NCBI GenBank assembly: GCA_013298805.1
Contig: JAAFIU010000002.1
Location: forward strand, 1 to 64,000
Length of the DNA: 64,000 nucleotides
Direction of reading: 5' to 3'
Source: Cytophagales bacterium
Lineage (GTDB): Bacteria > Bacteroidota > Bacteroidia > Cytophagales > Spirosomataceae
Shown here: in pieces, positions 17,656 through 26,200 of the stretch
Layout: each line of letters starts with the position of its first letter
How positions within the stretch are numbered: position 1 is the first letter of the stretch
The notes under the pieces: generated by a model
The model's input: the letters and a program-made list of their open reading frames with translations, nothing else
Told to the model about the DNA's origin: nothing
Databases searched by the model: none
Translations under genes and position numbers: made by a program

Positions 17656-18216
17656 TTACTTATTGTCTTTAGAATCATCCTCTCTTGATTTTCCATCTCC
17701 TCTTCCTTTGCCTTTTCCTCTGTTGCCACCTTTTTCATCTTTTTTGTCACCTCTACCGTGGTCATCATCACCGTCATCACCTTTTTTATTTAGGTTTTGA
17801 TAAGCATTGAATTGTTCAGGGGTAAAGATTTTTTGAAATTCACCTTGACGATATACTTTAATATCATCTTTGGAAGTTTTCATGGCTGAACGGTCTTGGC
17901 TACCTCTTGCAGCATCTTTACGATTAATACATTCAGTATTTACCGCCAAAACTTTTTGATATTGGTCGTCAGAAAGTGATAAACCAGACTTTAATTGTTG
18001 TGAATATTGCACTGCTCTTTCAGCAGATGAACTTTTTTTCCAACCACCCTCATCTTTACGGCCTTTTTTTTCTTCTTTTCTACCTTCATTTCTATTGCCT
18101 CTTTTATCAGTTTTAGTTTGAGGAGTATTCTCTGGAGTTGATACTACTGGAGTTTGTGCGAATACCGCAATTTGAACAAATAATAAAGCAATGGAAGCAA
18201 TAATAGCCTTTTTCAT
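17656..18216 (-). CDS. Secreted LTXXQ/DUF4890-like protein with charged low-complexity tail
   Basis: The 186-residue protein has a signal peptide (MKKAIIASIALLFVQIAVFA). A helical core follows, with LSLSDDQYQKVLAVN and FTPEQFNAYQNL resembling the LTXXQ-type helices of Spy/CpxP-like and DUF4890 proteins of Bacteroidota. Both the segment after the signal peptide and the C-terminus are rich in Lys, Gly, Arg, Asp and Glu, likely disordered. It probably acts in the periplasm, perhaps as a chaperone-like or stress protein; function is inferred from fold class only. Confidence 0.6.
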   Translation of the reverse strand: MKKAIIASIALLFVQIAVFAQTPVVSTPENTPQTKTDKRGNRNEGRKEEKKGRKDEGGWKKSSSAERAVQYSQQLKSGLSLSDDQYQKVLAVNTECINRKDAARGSQDRSAMKTSKDDIKVYRQGEFQKIFTPEQFNAYQNLNKKGDDGDDDHGRGDKKDEKGGNRGKGKGRGDGKSREDDSKDNK

Positions 18217-18327
18217 GTAATAATGTTGTTTAATAAATAGTAAATAATTGTTTGAACTTACAAACGATTTAAAGTTTAATATATTGTTTTAAAATTTGTA
18301 AATCTTCAAATAACAAGTTAAATGAAA

Positions 18328-18345
18328 TACCTTTTTAAATAGGTA
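18328..18345. promoter_or_regulatory. Possible MarR-type operator
   Basis: TACCT, 8 bp, AGGTA forms a short dyad 95 bp upstream of the MarR-type start at 18440. MarR proteins commonly autoregulate through such dyads; the link is inference. Confidence 0.3.
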
Positions 18346-18439
18346 GATTTCGGAATTGAAGTTATAATTTATTAATTTGGTAACTAATTATTGTCATGTC
18401 AATATTTTCAATACTTTTTCAAATTACGTCCGTTTACTT

Positions 18440-18886
18440 ATGACTCCCAATACCCCTGATAATCGAGCTTATTTCTTCAAAATTGACACAACGATAAAGA
18501 AAATTCGTCAAGGTCTTCAAAAAAAATTGGATGATAAAAATGTTGATTTGACGGTTGACCAATGGGTTCTTTTAGACCATATTTTCAGACATGAAGCCGA
18601 TGGGGTTAGCCAAAATGAATTGGCAGAAATGACCGTTAAAGATGCTCCCACTGTTACCAGAATCATAGATTTATTAGTAAAAAAAGGTTTAGCTGAACGT
18701 AAAATGGCCGAAAATGACCGAAGAAAATTCAATATTACGCTTACCGATGCAGGCAGAAGCAAATTTCATGAAGTTTTTCCGATTGTTGCAGAAGTCCGCA
18801 GGAAAGGTTGGGGCAATTTAAACGATGATGATTATCAAACTTTTGTAAGAATTTTGGATTCAATCTATACCAATATCACGGCATGA
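18440..18886 (+). CDS. MarR-family transcriptional regulator
   Basis: The 148-residue protein starts at MTPNTPDNRAYF; an in-frame ATG 63 bp upstream adds a non-conserved Asn/Phe-rich stretch and is disfavoured. The winged HTH includes SQNELAEMTVKDAPTVTRIIDLLVKKGLAERK and the wing ENDRRKFNITLTDAGR, typical of MarR. It is convergent with the gluconate permease gene and shows no obvious co-transcribed target. The effector is unknown. Confidence 0.85.
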   Translation: MTPNTPDNRAYFFKIDTTIKKIRQGLQKKLDDKNVDLTVDQWVLLDHIFRHEADGVSQNELAEMTVKDAPTVTRIIDLLVKKGLAERKMAENDRRKFNITLTDAGRSKFHEVFPIVAEVRRKGWGNLNDDDYQTFVRILDSIYTNITA

Positions 18887-18927
18887 TTTTATAAAAATTG
18901 ATTATCAACCTCTAATTAGGCTTCTAC

Positions 18928-20271
18928 CTACCCATGAAAATAATGTAAGATACAAATTGACAAAAAAGTAGTAAGTCCCATCAAAATGGTCATGATTGTA
19001 TAAGACTTCAAAGCTAACTCCGTACTGACATTCGCAAATCTTGACACTACCCAAAAATAGGCGTCATTGGCGTGAGAAACCATCATTGACCCTGCTCCCA
19101 TCGACATTAAGGTTATTTGTTTTCCCCATTCTGAATCAAGTCCTAAAGATGGCAAGAGTGGCAAAATTATAGATGCTGATGAAATGATGGCAACCGTTGA
19201 AGAACCTTGTGCAGTTTTGAAAATGACAGTCAAAATAAAAGGTATAAAGATTCCAAGATGAAGATCACTAATGATTTCCCCGTAAACTTTGCCCAAATCC
19301 AACATTTTAATGATTTCTCCAAAAGCTCCACCAATAGCAATAATGGCTAAAATTGGCCCTGATTTTTCAATAGCACTTTCTAACAAATGATTTATTTCAG
19401 TCTTTTCAATAGTTTTGAAAAGGGAAAGTGCCAACAAAATACCAATGAAAAGTGCGGTAATCGGCTCACCCAAAAACTTTATCACCGAAACTATTTGTTC
19501 AGGAAAAATGGTAGGATTGAGTAAGATTAATGATTTAACCGAAATCAAAAAGATTGGAAATATAATCGGTAAGAAAGAGTGAAACGGATTAGGCAAATCT
19601 TCACTAAAAACCTGATAATCAATTGGTTCTACAATTTGCTCTTGGTACAAATAATTATATTTTTTATTCGCATATTTTCCCCAAAAATAAACCACAATCG
19701 TTGAAGGAATTGCCAAAAACGTCCCCAAAAGCATGGTTTGTCCCAACTCAACATTGAGTTGCCCTGCCGCCGCCGTAATTCCAGGATGTGGAGGAACGAG
19801 ACAATGAACGGAGTACAAAGCCCCTGCCAAACAAACCGTAAAAAATACGTGTGAATTTTTTACTTTTTTACTCAAAGAATGCAATAAACCGCTCAAAACA
19901 ATAAATCCAGAATCGCAGAAAATGGGCAAGCCAATGATAAAGCCAATCAAAGTAATTGCCAAACCTGCTGATTTCTCACCTGTTTTCTGTAAAATGTAAT
20001 TGGCAATACTTAAAGTTGCCTTTGTTCTGTCTAAAATAACACCCAAAGTCGTTCCTAAAATAATCAATAAGCCTATTTTTTCAAGCGTATGCCCAAAACC
20101 CGCTTTTAGGCTTTTGATGACTTCTTCACCCGAAAAATTGGCGATTAATCCTACCAAAATAGAGACTACCAGTAATACAAAAAATGTATTTAACTTAAAT
20201 TTTGAACTTAACAGAATTATCAATAAAATACTGATAATCAACAAGATAGATACAAATAATGGTGAAAGCAT
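18928..20271 (-). CDS. Gluconate:H+ symporter, GntP family
   Basis: The 447-residue integral membrane protein has about 12-14 helices and GntP-type motifs such as LGVILDRTKAT, GLPIFCDSGFIVL and HCLVPPHPGITAAAG. The PPHPGP-like stretch is characteristic of this family, which imports gluconate and related sugar acids. It lies 27 bp downstream of the asparaginase gene on the same strand, so both are probably one transcript, although no metabolic link between them is obvious. No gluconate kinase gene is in the window. Confidence 0.88.
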   Translation of the reverse strand: MLSPLFVSILLIISILLIILLSSKFKLNTFFVLLVVSILVGLIANFSGEEVIKSLKAGFGHTLEKIGLLIILGTTLGVILDRTKATLSIANYILQKTGEKSAGLAITLIGFIIGLPIFCDSGFIVLSGLLHSLSKKVKNSHVFFTVCLAGALYSVHCLVPPHPGITAAAGQLNVELGQTMLLGTFLAIPSTIVVYFWGKYANKKYNYLYQEQIVEPIDYQVFSEDLPNPFHSFLPIIFPIFLISVKSLILLNPTIFPEQIVSVIKFLGEPITALFIGILLALSLFKTIEKTEINHLLESAIEKSGPILAIIAIGGAFGEIIKMLDLGKVYGEIISDLHLGIFIPFILTVIFKTAQGSSTVAIISSASIILPLLPSLGLDSEWGKQITLMSMGAGSMMVSHANDAYFWVVSRFANVSTELALKSYTIMTILMGLTTFLSICILHYFHG

Positions 20272-20298
20272 TTTGGTTTGGATTTATATTTTAAAAAA

Positions 20299-21360
20299 CT
20301 ATGACATCTCCCCCGCAATTGACCTCATTAAAATCTTTTTAACTTCTTGAATATCTTCGCTTTGTCCCAAAGCAAACATTAATTTGGTAATCGCTGCTTC
20401 GGTAGTGATATCCGCCCCACTTACCACGCCAATTTCTTGTAAAAACTGAGAAGTTTGATAACGTCCTTGAGAAACACGTCCTCCATTACACTGCGAAACA
20501 TTAAAAATAATGATGCCTTTATCAATAAACTCCTTCATTAATTTCAAAAACCATTCATCCGTCGGAGCATTTCCTGAGCCATAAGTTTCTAAAACAACTC
20601 CTCTTAATTCCTTTATTTCCAACACATTACGAACTACTTTTTCAGTAATTCCCGGGAATAGTTTTAGAATAAGAACATTATCATCAAATGTATTATGGAC
20701 TTTCAAAGTGACATTGGGTTCGTAATTCTTCAAGTAAGGTTTATTGTATTCAATCTTAATTCCTGCTTCTGCCAAAACTGGATAATTTTCAGATTCAAAA
20801 GCATTGAATTGTACACTTTCATTTTTCCTTGCCCGATTTCCACGTAATAAAACGGAGTTGAAATAAATACATACTTCCGAAATCACGGGGCGATTGTGCG
20901 TTTGGTCAGCAGCAATTTCGAGAGCAGTAATGAAATTTTCTTTGGCATCAGTACGAGCAACCCCGATGGGCAATTGAGCCCCCGTTAAAATTACGGGTTT
21001 ATTCAGATTTTCCAATAAATAACTCAATGCCGAAGCTGTATAAGCCATAGTATCCGTTCCGTGAATAATCACAAAAGAATCATACTGGGTGTATTTTTCC
21101 TTGATAATTTCAGCTATCTGCACCCAAACATCAGGATTCATATTGGAAGAATCCAACAAATGGTCGAAAGTAAGCACCGAAATCTCAAAATCTAATCGAG
21201 CCATTTCGGGCAAATTATCAGGAATTTGGGCAAAATCGAAAGGTACTAAGCTATCTGTTTTAGCATCATAAACCATTCCTAATGTGCCTCCTGTATAAAT
21301 TACAAGCACTTTTACGTCATTTTTACCGTCTGCTCTTGTTTTAATTTTTATCGTATTCAT
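20299..21360 (-). CDS. ansA: Type I (cytoplasmic) L-asparaginase
   Basis: The 353-residue protein has catalytic motif YTGGTLG (Thr26 as nucleophile in TGGT) and HGTDTM with Thr102/Asp103, plus a lysine in the GVARTDAKEN segment, the residues of the two asparaginase catalytic triads. There is no signal peptide, so it is the cytoplasmic type converting Asn to Asp and ammonia. It is the first gene of a probable two-gene transcript with the GntP permease. The start at 21360 places lysine-rich residues before VKVLVIYTGG, normal for type I enzymes. Confidence 0.9.
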   Translation of the reverse strand: MNTIKIKTRADGKNDVKVLVIYTGGTLGMVYDAKTDSLVPFDFAQIPDNLPEMARLDFEISVLTFDHLLDSSNMNPDVWVQIAEIIKEKYTQYDSFVIIHGTDTMAYTASALSYLLENLNKPVILTGAQLPIGVARTDAKENFITALEIAADQTHNRPVISEVCIYFNSVLLRGNRARKNESVQFNAFESENYPVLAEAGIKIEYNKPYLKNYEPNVTLKVHNTFDDNVLILKLFPGITEKVVRNVLEIKELRGVVLETYGSGNAPTDEWFLKLMKEFIDKGIIIFNVSQCNGGRVSQGRYQTSQFLQEIGVVSGADITTEAAITKLMFALGQSEDIQEVKKILMRSIAGEMS

Positions 21361-21399
21361 TGATGAAGTTTATTTGTAAGTCCAATGTATTATGTATTA

Positions 21400-21490
21400 A
21401 GTCTCAAGAAATTAAGCTGATGTATATTTCTTTTATTCAAAAAAAGGATATTCCACAATACTTGAGACCTAAGACTTAGGACTTGAGACT
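21400..21490. repeat. Heptad-periodic inverted repeat in the asparaginase-TatD gap, entering the tatD 3' end
   Basis: Four in-register heptads TGAGACC, TAAGACT, TAGGACT, TGAGACT occupy 21463-21490, and an inverse copy AGTCTCA lies at 21400-21406. The last heptads contain the tatD stop codon and the codons for its final residues SLKS. Confidence 0.6.
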
Positions 21491-22258
21491 TTTCGCATTT
21501 AAGGTAGTTTGTTCTATTACTTTTTCAACGCTAACTTGCATGATATCAGCTACTTTTTGAGCAATAATTGTGAGGTATGCAGGCTCATTTCTCTTTCCAC
21601 GATACGGAACTGGAGCGAGATAAGGAGCGTCAGTTTCCAAAACGATATTTTCTAAACTGATGTGCGGTAGAATTTTGTCTAATCCCCCATTTTTAAAGGT
21701 CACTACGCCACCAATTCCCATTAAAAAACCCAATTCAATGGCTTTTTGGGCATCAGCTAAGTCTCCGCTAAAACAGTGAAAAATCCCTTTCAAATTAGGG
21801 TCGGCATTTTTTTCTATAAGTGCAACGGTCTCCCAAAACGCATTTCTTGAGTGAATATCAATCCATAAATTATGTTTTTTTGCCAATTGACATTGCGTTA
21901 AAAAAGCTTCTTCTTGCTGTTTTTGAAAGGTTTTGTCCCAATATAAATCCATGCCTATTTCTCCTATCGCCAAGAATTTATATTTATTCAGCCATTCTTC
22001 TACGATATATAATTCTTTCTCAAAATCATCCTTCACATAACACGGATGCAAGCCCATCATGGGTAAACATTTGGTTGGATATTGTTCTGCCAAAGCCATC
22101 ATACCATCAATCGTTTCAGAAGCACAATTGGGCATCCAGATTTCAGAAACACCTTCCGAAAATGCCTTTTCTAACATCGCCTCACGGTCTTCCGCAAAGG
22201 CATCATCATAAATATGGGCGTGCGTTTCAATAATACTTAAATTATTCGTCAAATTCAT
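21476..22258 (-). CDS. tatD: TatD-family metal-dependent deoxyribonuclease/hydrolase
   Basis: The 260-residue TIM-barrel hydrolase carries the metal ligands of the family: ETHAHIYDD (His13, His15), GEIGMD, DIHSR, FHCFSG and the late ETDAPYLAP. TatD enzymes are cytoplasmic 3'-5' DNases linked to DNA repair and apoptosis-like DNA turnover. Length is normal. The last residues are encoded by a heptad repeat that continues beyond the stop, so the C-terminal SLKS tail may be repeat-derived. It is probably monocistronic, with 152 bp to the upstream gene on the same strand. Confidence 0.93.
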   Translation of the reverse strand: MNLTNNLSIIETHAHIYDDAFAEDREAMLEKAFSEGVSEIWMPNCASETIDGMMALAEQYPTKCLPMMGLHPCYVKDDFEKELYIVEEWLNKYKFLAIGEIGMDLYWDKTFQKQQEEAFLTQCQLAKKHNLWIDIHSRNAFWETVALIEKNADPNLKGIFHCFSGDLADAQKAIELGFLMGIGGVVTFKNGGLDKILPHISLENIVLETDAPYLAPVPYRGKRNEPAYLTIIAQKVADIMQVSVEKVIEQTTLNAKSLKS

Positions 22259-22386
22259 TTTTGTTAATCTTTATATACTGATTAGGTTTTGGTGTTAGGT
22301 GTCAGTATCAGAAATGCAGTTAGTTCCAATTGTAAAAATTCAAATTGTACATTGAGGCAAATATCTATCCTCTAATATAAACACAC

Positions 22387-22407
22387 TGAAATCTAAACTC
22401 TAAAATC
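22387..22407. repeat. Short heptad run next to a glycosyltransferase stop
   Basis: TGAAATC, TAAACTC and TAAAATC follow each other in register and end 5 bp before the GT2 stop codon (22412). This matches the period-7 repeats elsewhere in the window. The remaining 22259-22386 is AT-rich with weaker similar words. Confidence 0.45.
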
Positions 22408-22411
22408 TATC

Positions 22412-23410
22412 TCAATAAACTCTCCCTTTCCAATCTACTTTCACGGGTGAATAATAGAAAAAAATCATCGTCATTTGCCACCAATTGGCGTAAAATTCGT
22501 ACAAAAATAGGTGTTTAATAAGATGATATTCTTTCAATTTTATAATTGTTGGTAAAACTGTAATGGTTTGATTTAACCATTTCAATAACCACACCCCCCC
22601 TGCGATTTTCCAAGAAAAAGCAAAGCCGATAATGATTAAAATGGGCAAAAAAAGAGCTTGAAAAAACAACAAACCAACTACCCACCAAGGACATTGTAAT
22701 GCTCCAACCATCCATCGTTTGCGTTGATGCAAAAACTCCCGAAGATTAAACATGGGTAATGTTTGATTAAAAACTTCTTGATTGATTGTATTCTTGAAAG
22801 CAAATCCTTTATTTACTACTTCGTGGAATAATGCAAAGTCTTCGGTAATTGAAAATGGTATTTTTGCGTATCCACCTGTACTTTCATAAGCATCACGACT
22901 AACCGCAGAATTATTGCCTAAACCAGTCAAAGGGATTTTTAAATCTGCTGCAATTTTCAATAAAGTAAGAGCATGAAGCCAATCAATTGACTGAAAATGA
23001 TGCCATAATTTATTTCCATGAATAGACGTAATGCCTACTTGATGACCGACTTTAGAATCTTTTTCAAAATTAGCAATCATACCCTTTACCCAATCAGGAT
23101 TAACGGTTACATCGGCATCACAAATCAAAAAATATTTACCCGTTGAATGTTCATAGAGATTAGCTAAAACATTTGCCTTTCCTCTTTGATTATTAATAAC
23201 TTTCTGAATATCAATTAATTGAAAACATTCTTTTCCTTTTATAAAATCAGTTACAAACCATTTTGTATTATCCTCTGAGCTATCATTCCCAATTAATACT
23301 TGCAAACAATCTTTGGGATAATCCAATCGTTCAATGGATTGAAGACAGTTAATTATATTATCTTCTTCATTCCTTGCGGCAATCCATATCGTTATTTTGG
23401 GGTATTTCAT
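22412..23410 (-). CDS. Family 2 glycosyltransferase with C-terminal membrane helices
   Basis: The 332-residue protein has a GT-A catalytic domain (about 1-225): WIAARNEEDNIINCLQSI at the nucleotide site, DADVTVNPDW as the DxD metal motif, an acidic ED in SITEDFALF, and QRKRW in the acceptor region. Two to three hydrophobic helices follow (about 240-300), anchoring it in the inner membrane. It is the last gene of a four-gene operon with a deacetylase, a second GT2 and a flippase-like protein, suggesting assembly of a membrane-linked glycan or glycolipid. Confidence 0.85.
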   Translation of the reverse strand: MKYPKITIWIAARNEEDNIINCLQSIERLDYPKDCLQVLIGNDSSEDNTKWFVTDFIKGKECFQLIDIQKVINNQRGKANVLANLYEHSTGKYFLICDADVTVNPDWVKGMIANFEKDSKVGHQVGITSIHGNKLWHHFQSIDWLHALTLLKIAADLKIPLTGLGNNSAVSRDAYESTGGYAKIPFSITEDFALFHEVVNKGFAFKNTINQEVFNQTLPMFNLREFLHQRKRWMVGALQCPWWVVGLLFFQALFLPILIIIGFAFSWKIAGGVWLLKWLNQTITVLPTIIKLKEYHLIKHLFLYEFYANWWQMTMIFFYYSPVKVDWKGRVY

Positions 23411-23455
23411 ACGTGATTTTTAAAGGTATTCAAAAGATATAAGCATTGCCTAATG

Positions 23456-24082
23456 CTACAACTTTTTAAAAGTAAATCCTTGTTCAGATAAATGCTCTAA
23501 TACTCGTGGCAAGGCATACATCACATTCTTACTTGCCTTTATGCTATCATGAAATAATACAATTGAACCGTGTTCTGTGTATTTTAAGGTTTTCCTCAAA
23601 ACTTGTTCTTTATTTATATTTTGGTCATAATCAGCGGTGAGAACATCCCACATCACAATCTCTTGGGTTTTCAGAATTTCTTTTGCCTGATTTCGTTTTA
23701 TTCTGCCATAAGGCGGTCGAAAAAAATGGGTTGATTGCTTTGACATATTTTTTATTTCAACTTGACACAAATCAATGTTGTTCAAATATGCTTCTCTTTC
23801 CGTGTTCCATCCTTTCAAATGATTAAAAGTATGATTTCCAACGGTATGCCCTTGGTTTACAACTTGTTGAAACACATTTGAATGTTTTACAATATTATCT
23901 CCAATACAAAAAAAAGTAGCCTTTGCATTAAATTTCGCCAATTCTTCCAATACAAATTCAGTAATTTCTGGAATTGGGCCATCATCAAAAGTCAAATATA
24001 TTTCCTTTTCTTCGGTCGGAATTCGCCAAAGAAAATCGGGATATAATGCCCGCATTAAGAAATTTGTTTTGTGAATAACCAT
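23456..24082 (-). CDS. Polysaccharide deacetylase (NodB-type, CE4)
   Basis: The 208-residue NodB-homology domain has motif 1 TFDDGP, motif 2 GNHTFNH with both metal-binding histidines, motif 3 FRPPYG, and the late LFHDS motif with its histidine, so the catalytic set is complete. Such enzymes remove N- or O-acetyl groups from chitooligosaccharide, peptidoglycan or exported glycans. There is no clear signal peptide, pointing to a cytoplasmic substrate, perhaps the product of the flanking GT2 enzymes. Only 3 bp separate it from the upstream GT2 gene. Confidence 0.88.
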   Translation of the reverse strand: MVIHKTNFLMRALYPDFLWRIPTEEKEIYLTFDDGPIPEITEFVLEELAKFNAKATFFCIGDNIVKHSNVFQQVVNQGHTVGNHTFNHLKGWNTEREAYLNNIDLCQVEIKNMSKQSTHFFRPPYGRIKRNQAKEILKTQEIVMWDVLTADYDQNINKEQVLRKTLKYTEHGSIVLFHDSIKASKNVMYALPRVLEHLSEQGFTFKKL

Positions 24083-24085
24083 ATT

Positions 24086-25183
24086 TTACGACAACTTTCT
24101 CCCTTTCCAAGTATAGCCTTTTCCTTGAGCAATTAACCCAAAAAAGACCACATAAAATGGATAAAAAATTTGAACAATTGGAATATATTTAATTTTATCT
24201 CGATGACCTAAAAAACTGATTACCAGCGATAAAAAAACAAATTCAAATGAGAATTTTAACAGTAAATTTGTATAATTCAAAGTAAATAGACTCCAAATCA
24301 CCCCCAAATTTACGATAAAAATAAAGATTGCTAAAGCCGAAACCTTCCAATTTTTGTAATATTTCCATTTACTCGCCCATCGGCGGCGTTGTTGATAAAA
24401 ATGTTGCCAATCGGGTTGAGCGTTTGTAAGCACAATTACTTGTTTATCCGCATTAAAAACCACTTTATCGGGATACTTCTGAGCAATTTTGTGCATTAAA
24501 AACTCATCGTCGCCCGAAGCTAAATGCTCATTTCCTGAAAATCCACCCACTTCTTCAAAAACTTCCCGTGTGTAGGCAATGTTTGCACCATTGCACATAT
24601 TGGGCTTTTTTAAGTACATCGCACACGCCCCCGAACCAATTAAACTGGCAAATTCGATGATTTGAGCCGAATTCCAAAAACTTTCTTCATTAATAAAAGA
24701 GACAGGAGAACTGACCAATTTGGCGTTTGTGGTCTTAAAAATTTGTTCAATGGAGACTAACCAATTTCCCGAAACCCTACAATCGCCATCTGTTGTGATT
24801 ATCAATTCCCCAGAAGAAATTTCGATACTTTTCTGTATTGCTCTTTTTTTGGGAGATGCACTTTTATCATCAAAAATATTGAGCAATTTCAATGTATATT
24901 TTGCCTTTTCTTGAAATTCCAAAATTACATTCTCTGTATTATCTGTCGAACCATCATTAGCTATAATCACCTCAAAATAATCAAAAGGATAATTTTGATT
25001 ATCAAGGTCTTCCAAAAGTTTTACGATATTAGCTTCTTCATTTCTGACAGGAATAATAACGGTTAGTTTTGTATTTCTTTCGCTTGTATTTGAGATTTTT
25101 TCTCGGCTCATTTTCAACCATGTAAAAACCAAAACAAGGTTAAAAAGTGCATATAAAATATTTATTATCAAGAAGAAAAGCAT
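24086..25183 (-). CDS. Membrane-anchored family 2 glycosyltransferase
   Basis: The 365-residue protein has an N-terminal helix (about 1-23), a GT2 catalytic domain with TVIIPVRNEEANIVKLL, the metal site TTDGDCRV, and QQRRRWASKWKYY matching the Q/RxxRW acceptor motif of processive-type GT2 enzymes, then C-terminal helices (about 285-350). It is similar in layout to the second GT2 in the operon but clearly a different subtype. Processivity is possible but unproven. It lies 38 bp after the flippase-like gene. Confidence 0.86.
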   Translation of the reverse strand: MLFFLIINILYALFNLVLVFTWLKMSREKISNTSERNTKLTVIIPVRNEEANIVKLLEDLDNQNYPFDYFEVIIANDGSTDNTENVILEFQEKAKYTLKLLNIFDDKSASPKKRAIQKSIEISSGELIITTDGDCRVSGNWLVSIEQIFKTTNAKLVSSPVSFINEESFWNSAQIIEFASLIGSGACAMYLKKPNMCNGANIAYTREVFEEVGGFSGNEHLASGDDEFLMHKIAQKYPDKVVFNADKQVIVLTNAQPDWQHFYQQRRRWASKWKYYKNWKVSALAIFIFIVNLGVIWSLFTLNYTNLLLKFSFEFVFLSLVISFLGHRDKIKYIPIVQIFYPFYVVFFGLIAQGKGYTWKGRKLS

Positions 25184-25221
25184 TGATTTACGTTTTGTGT
25201 AACATGGGAATCTTTCCCGTT

Positions 25222-26199
25222 TTATTTAGATTTTAAAAATAAAAATCCTCCCACTATTACAGGCAGCAAAATATTAATCGACCACAAGAAAAAAGTAGCC
25301 GTAACCACAGGAGACGTTTGAACTGAATAAAGACTAAAAAAATGCAAAGCGGAGAACTCCCTAACGCCTAAATCGCTCAAAAAATTAATGGGTGGAATTA
25401 TGGTTTTGAAAAGTAAAACTAAGCAGGAAATTGCCCATAACTCAAAGAGAGGAATATTTATCTGAAAAATAATTAAGACAATCACAAATTGTAGTGAAAA
25501 AGTAAGATAACGCAATATTGACCAGAAAAAAACGGTTCTAAATTCCCGCAAATCAAATTCAGTGAGAGCTTTTAGGTGATTTTCATATCTTTTTATCCAT
25601 TGAAAATTACTCAAAAATAGCGTTATTTTGTCACGAAAAGTAAAAACAATAATCCCAAAAATCAAGGTGAAGATTAACAAACAAAAAATTATTTGGTCGA
25701 AAATTGAGATATTTTTGGCAAAAATTATCGTGTAAGCAATTACTCCAAAAAGGATTGAAACATAAAACTGAATACCATTTCCTAATAAAATTGAGCCAAT
25801 GCCTTCTGAGCGATTTTTGCTTTTCAATTTCATTAATCGTCCTGCAAAATCTCCCAAATTTGCAGGTGAAACAAAACCCAAAGTCAATCCAATCAAAACG
25901 GATTGGTAAGCATTTACAAAAGTAATATTTTCGATTTTTCGAGCTAAGATTTGCCATTTTTTAGCTTCAAAACCCCAATTTAGGAAGATTAACAAAATAA
26001 CAAATATCAATTTATATGAATTTTCTTGAAAGAAAATTCCTCGAAACTCACGAATTAAACTGTCAATACTTTCTTGTTTTTGTTGGAGAGTTTTGAATAG
26101 AATGATAAAAATTAATGCAAAAACTACCCATTTAATTACCAAAAATAGTTTTTCGGGTAAAATGCTTGCTTTGGGGGGTGTTTCTTGGGTATTTTGCAT
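25222..26199 (-). CDS. Flippase-like / lysylphosphatidylglycerol synthase TM-region family protein
   Basis: The 325-residue integral membrane protein has about eight helices and motifs of the LPG-synthase transmembrane (UPF0104) family: a GFEAKKWQILA-like segment, GLTLGFVSPANLGDFAGRLMKLK and a late SDLGVREFSALHFF. The soluble aminoacyl-transfer domain of MprF is absent. These small versions usually accompany glycosyltransferases and are thought to move lipid-linked products across the membrane. Its start codon is 1 bp from the divergent ruvC start, so its promoter must lie inside ruvC. It heads the four-gene envelope operon. Confidence 0.78.
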   Translation of the reverse strand: MQNTQETPPKASILPEKLFLVIKWVVFALIFIILFKTLQQKQESIDSLIREFRGIFFQENSYKLIFVILLIFLNWGFEAKKWQILARKIENITFVNAYQSVLIGLTLGFVSPANLGDFAGRLMKLKSKNRSEGIGSILLGNGIQFYVSILFGVIAYTIIFAKNISIFDQIIFCLLIFTLIFGIIVFTFRDKITLFLSNFQWIKRYENHLKALTEFDLREFRTVFFWSILRYLTFSLQFVIVLIIFQINIPLFELWAISCLVLLFKTIIPPINFLSDLGVREFSALHFFSLYSVQTSPVVTATFFLWSINILLPVIVGGFLFLKSK

Positions 26200-26200
26200 T

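Noticed and set aside
26093-26200. N-terminal extension of RuvC
   Set aside because: It would lie entirely inside the divergent flippase-like gene and the conserved RuvC start is at 26201.
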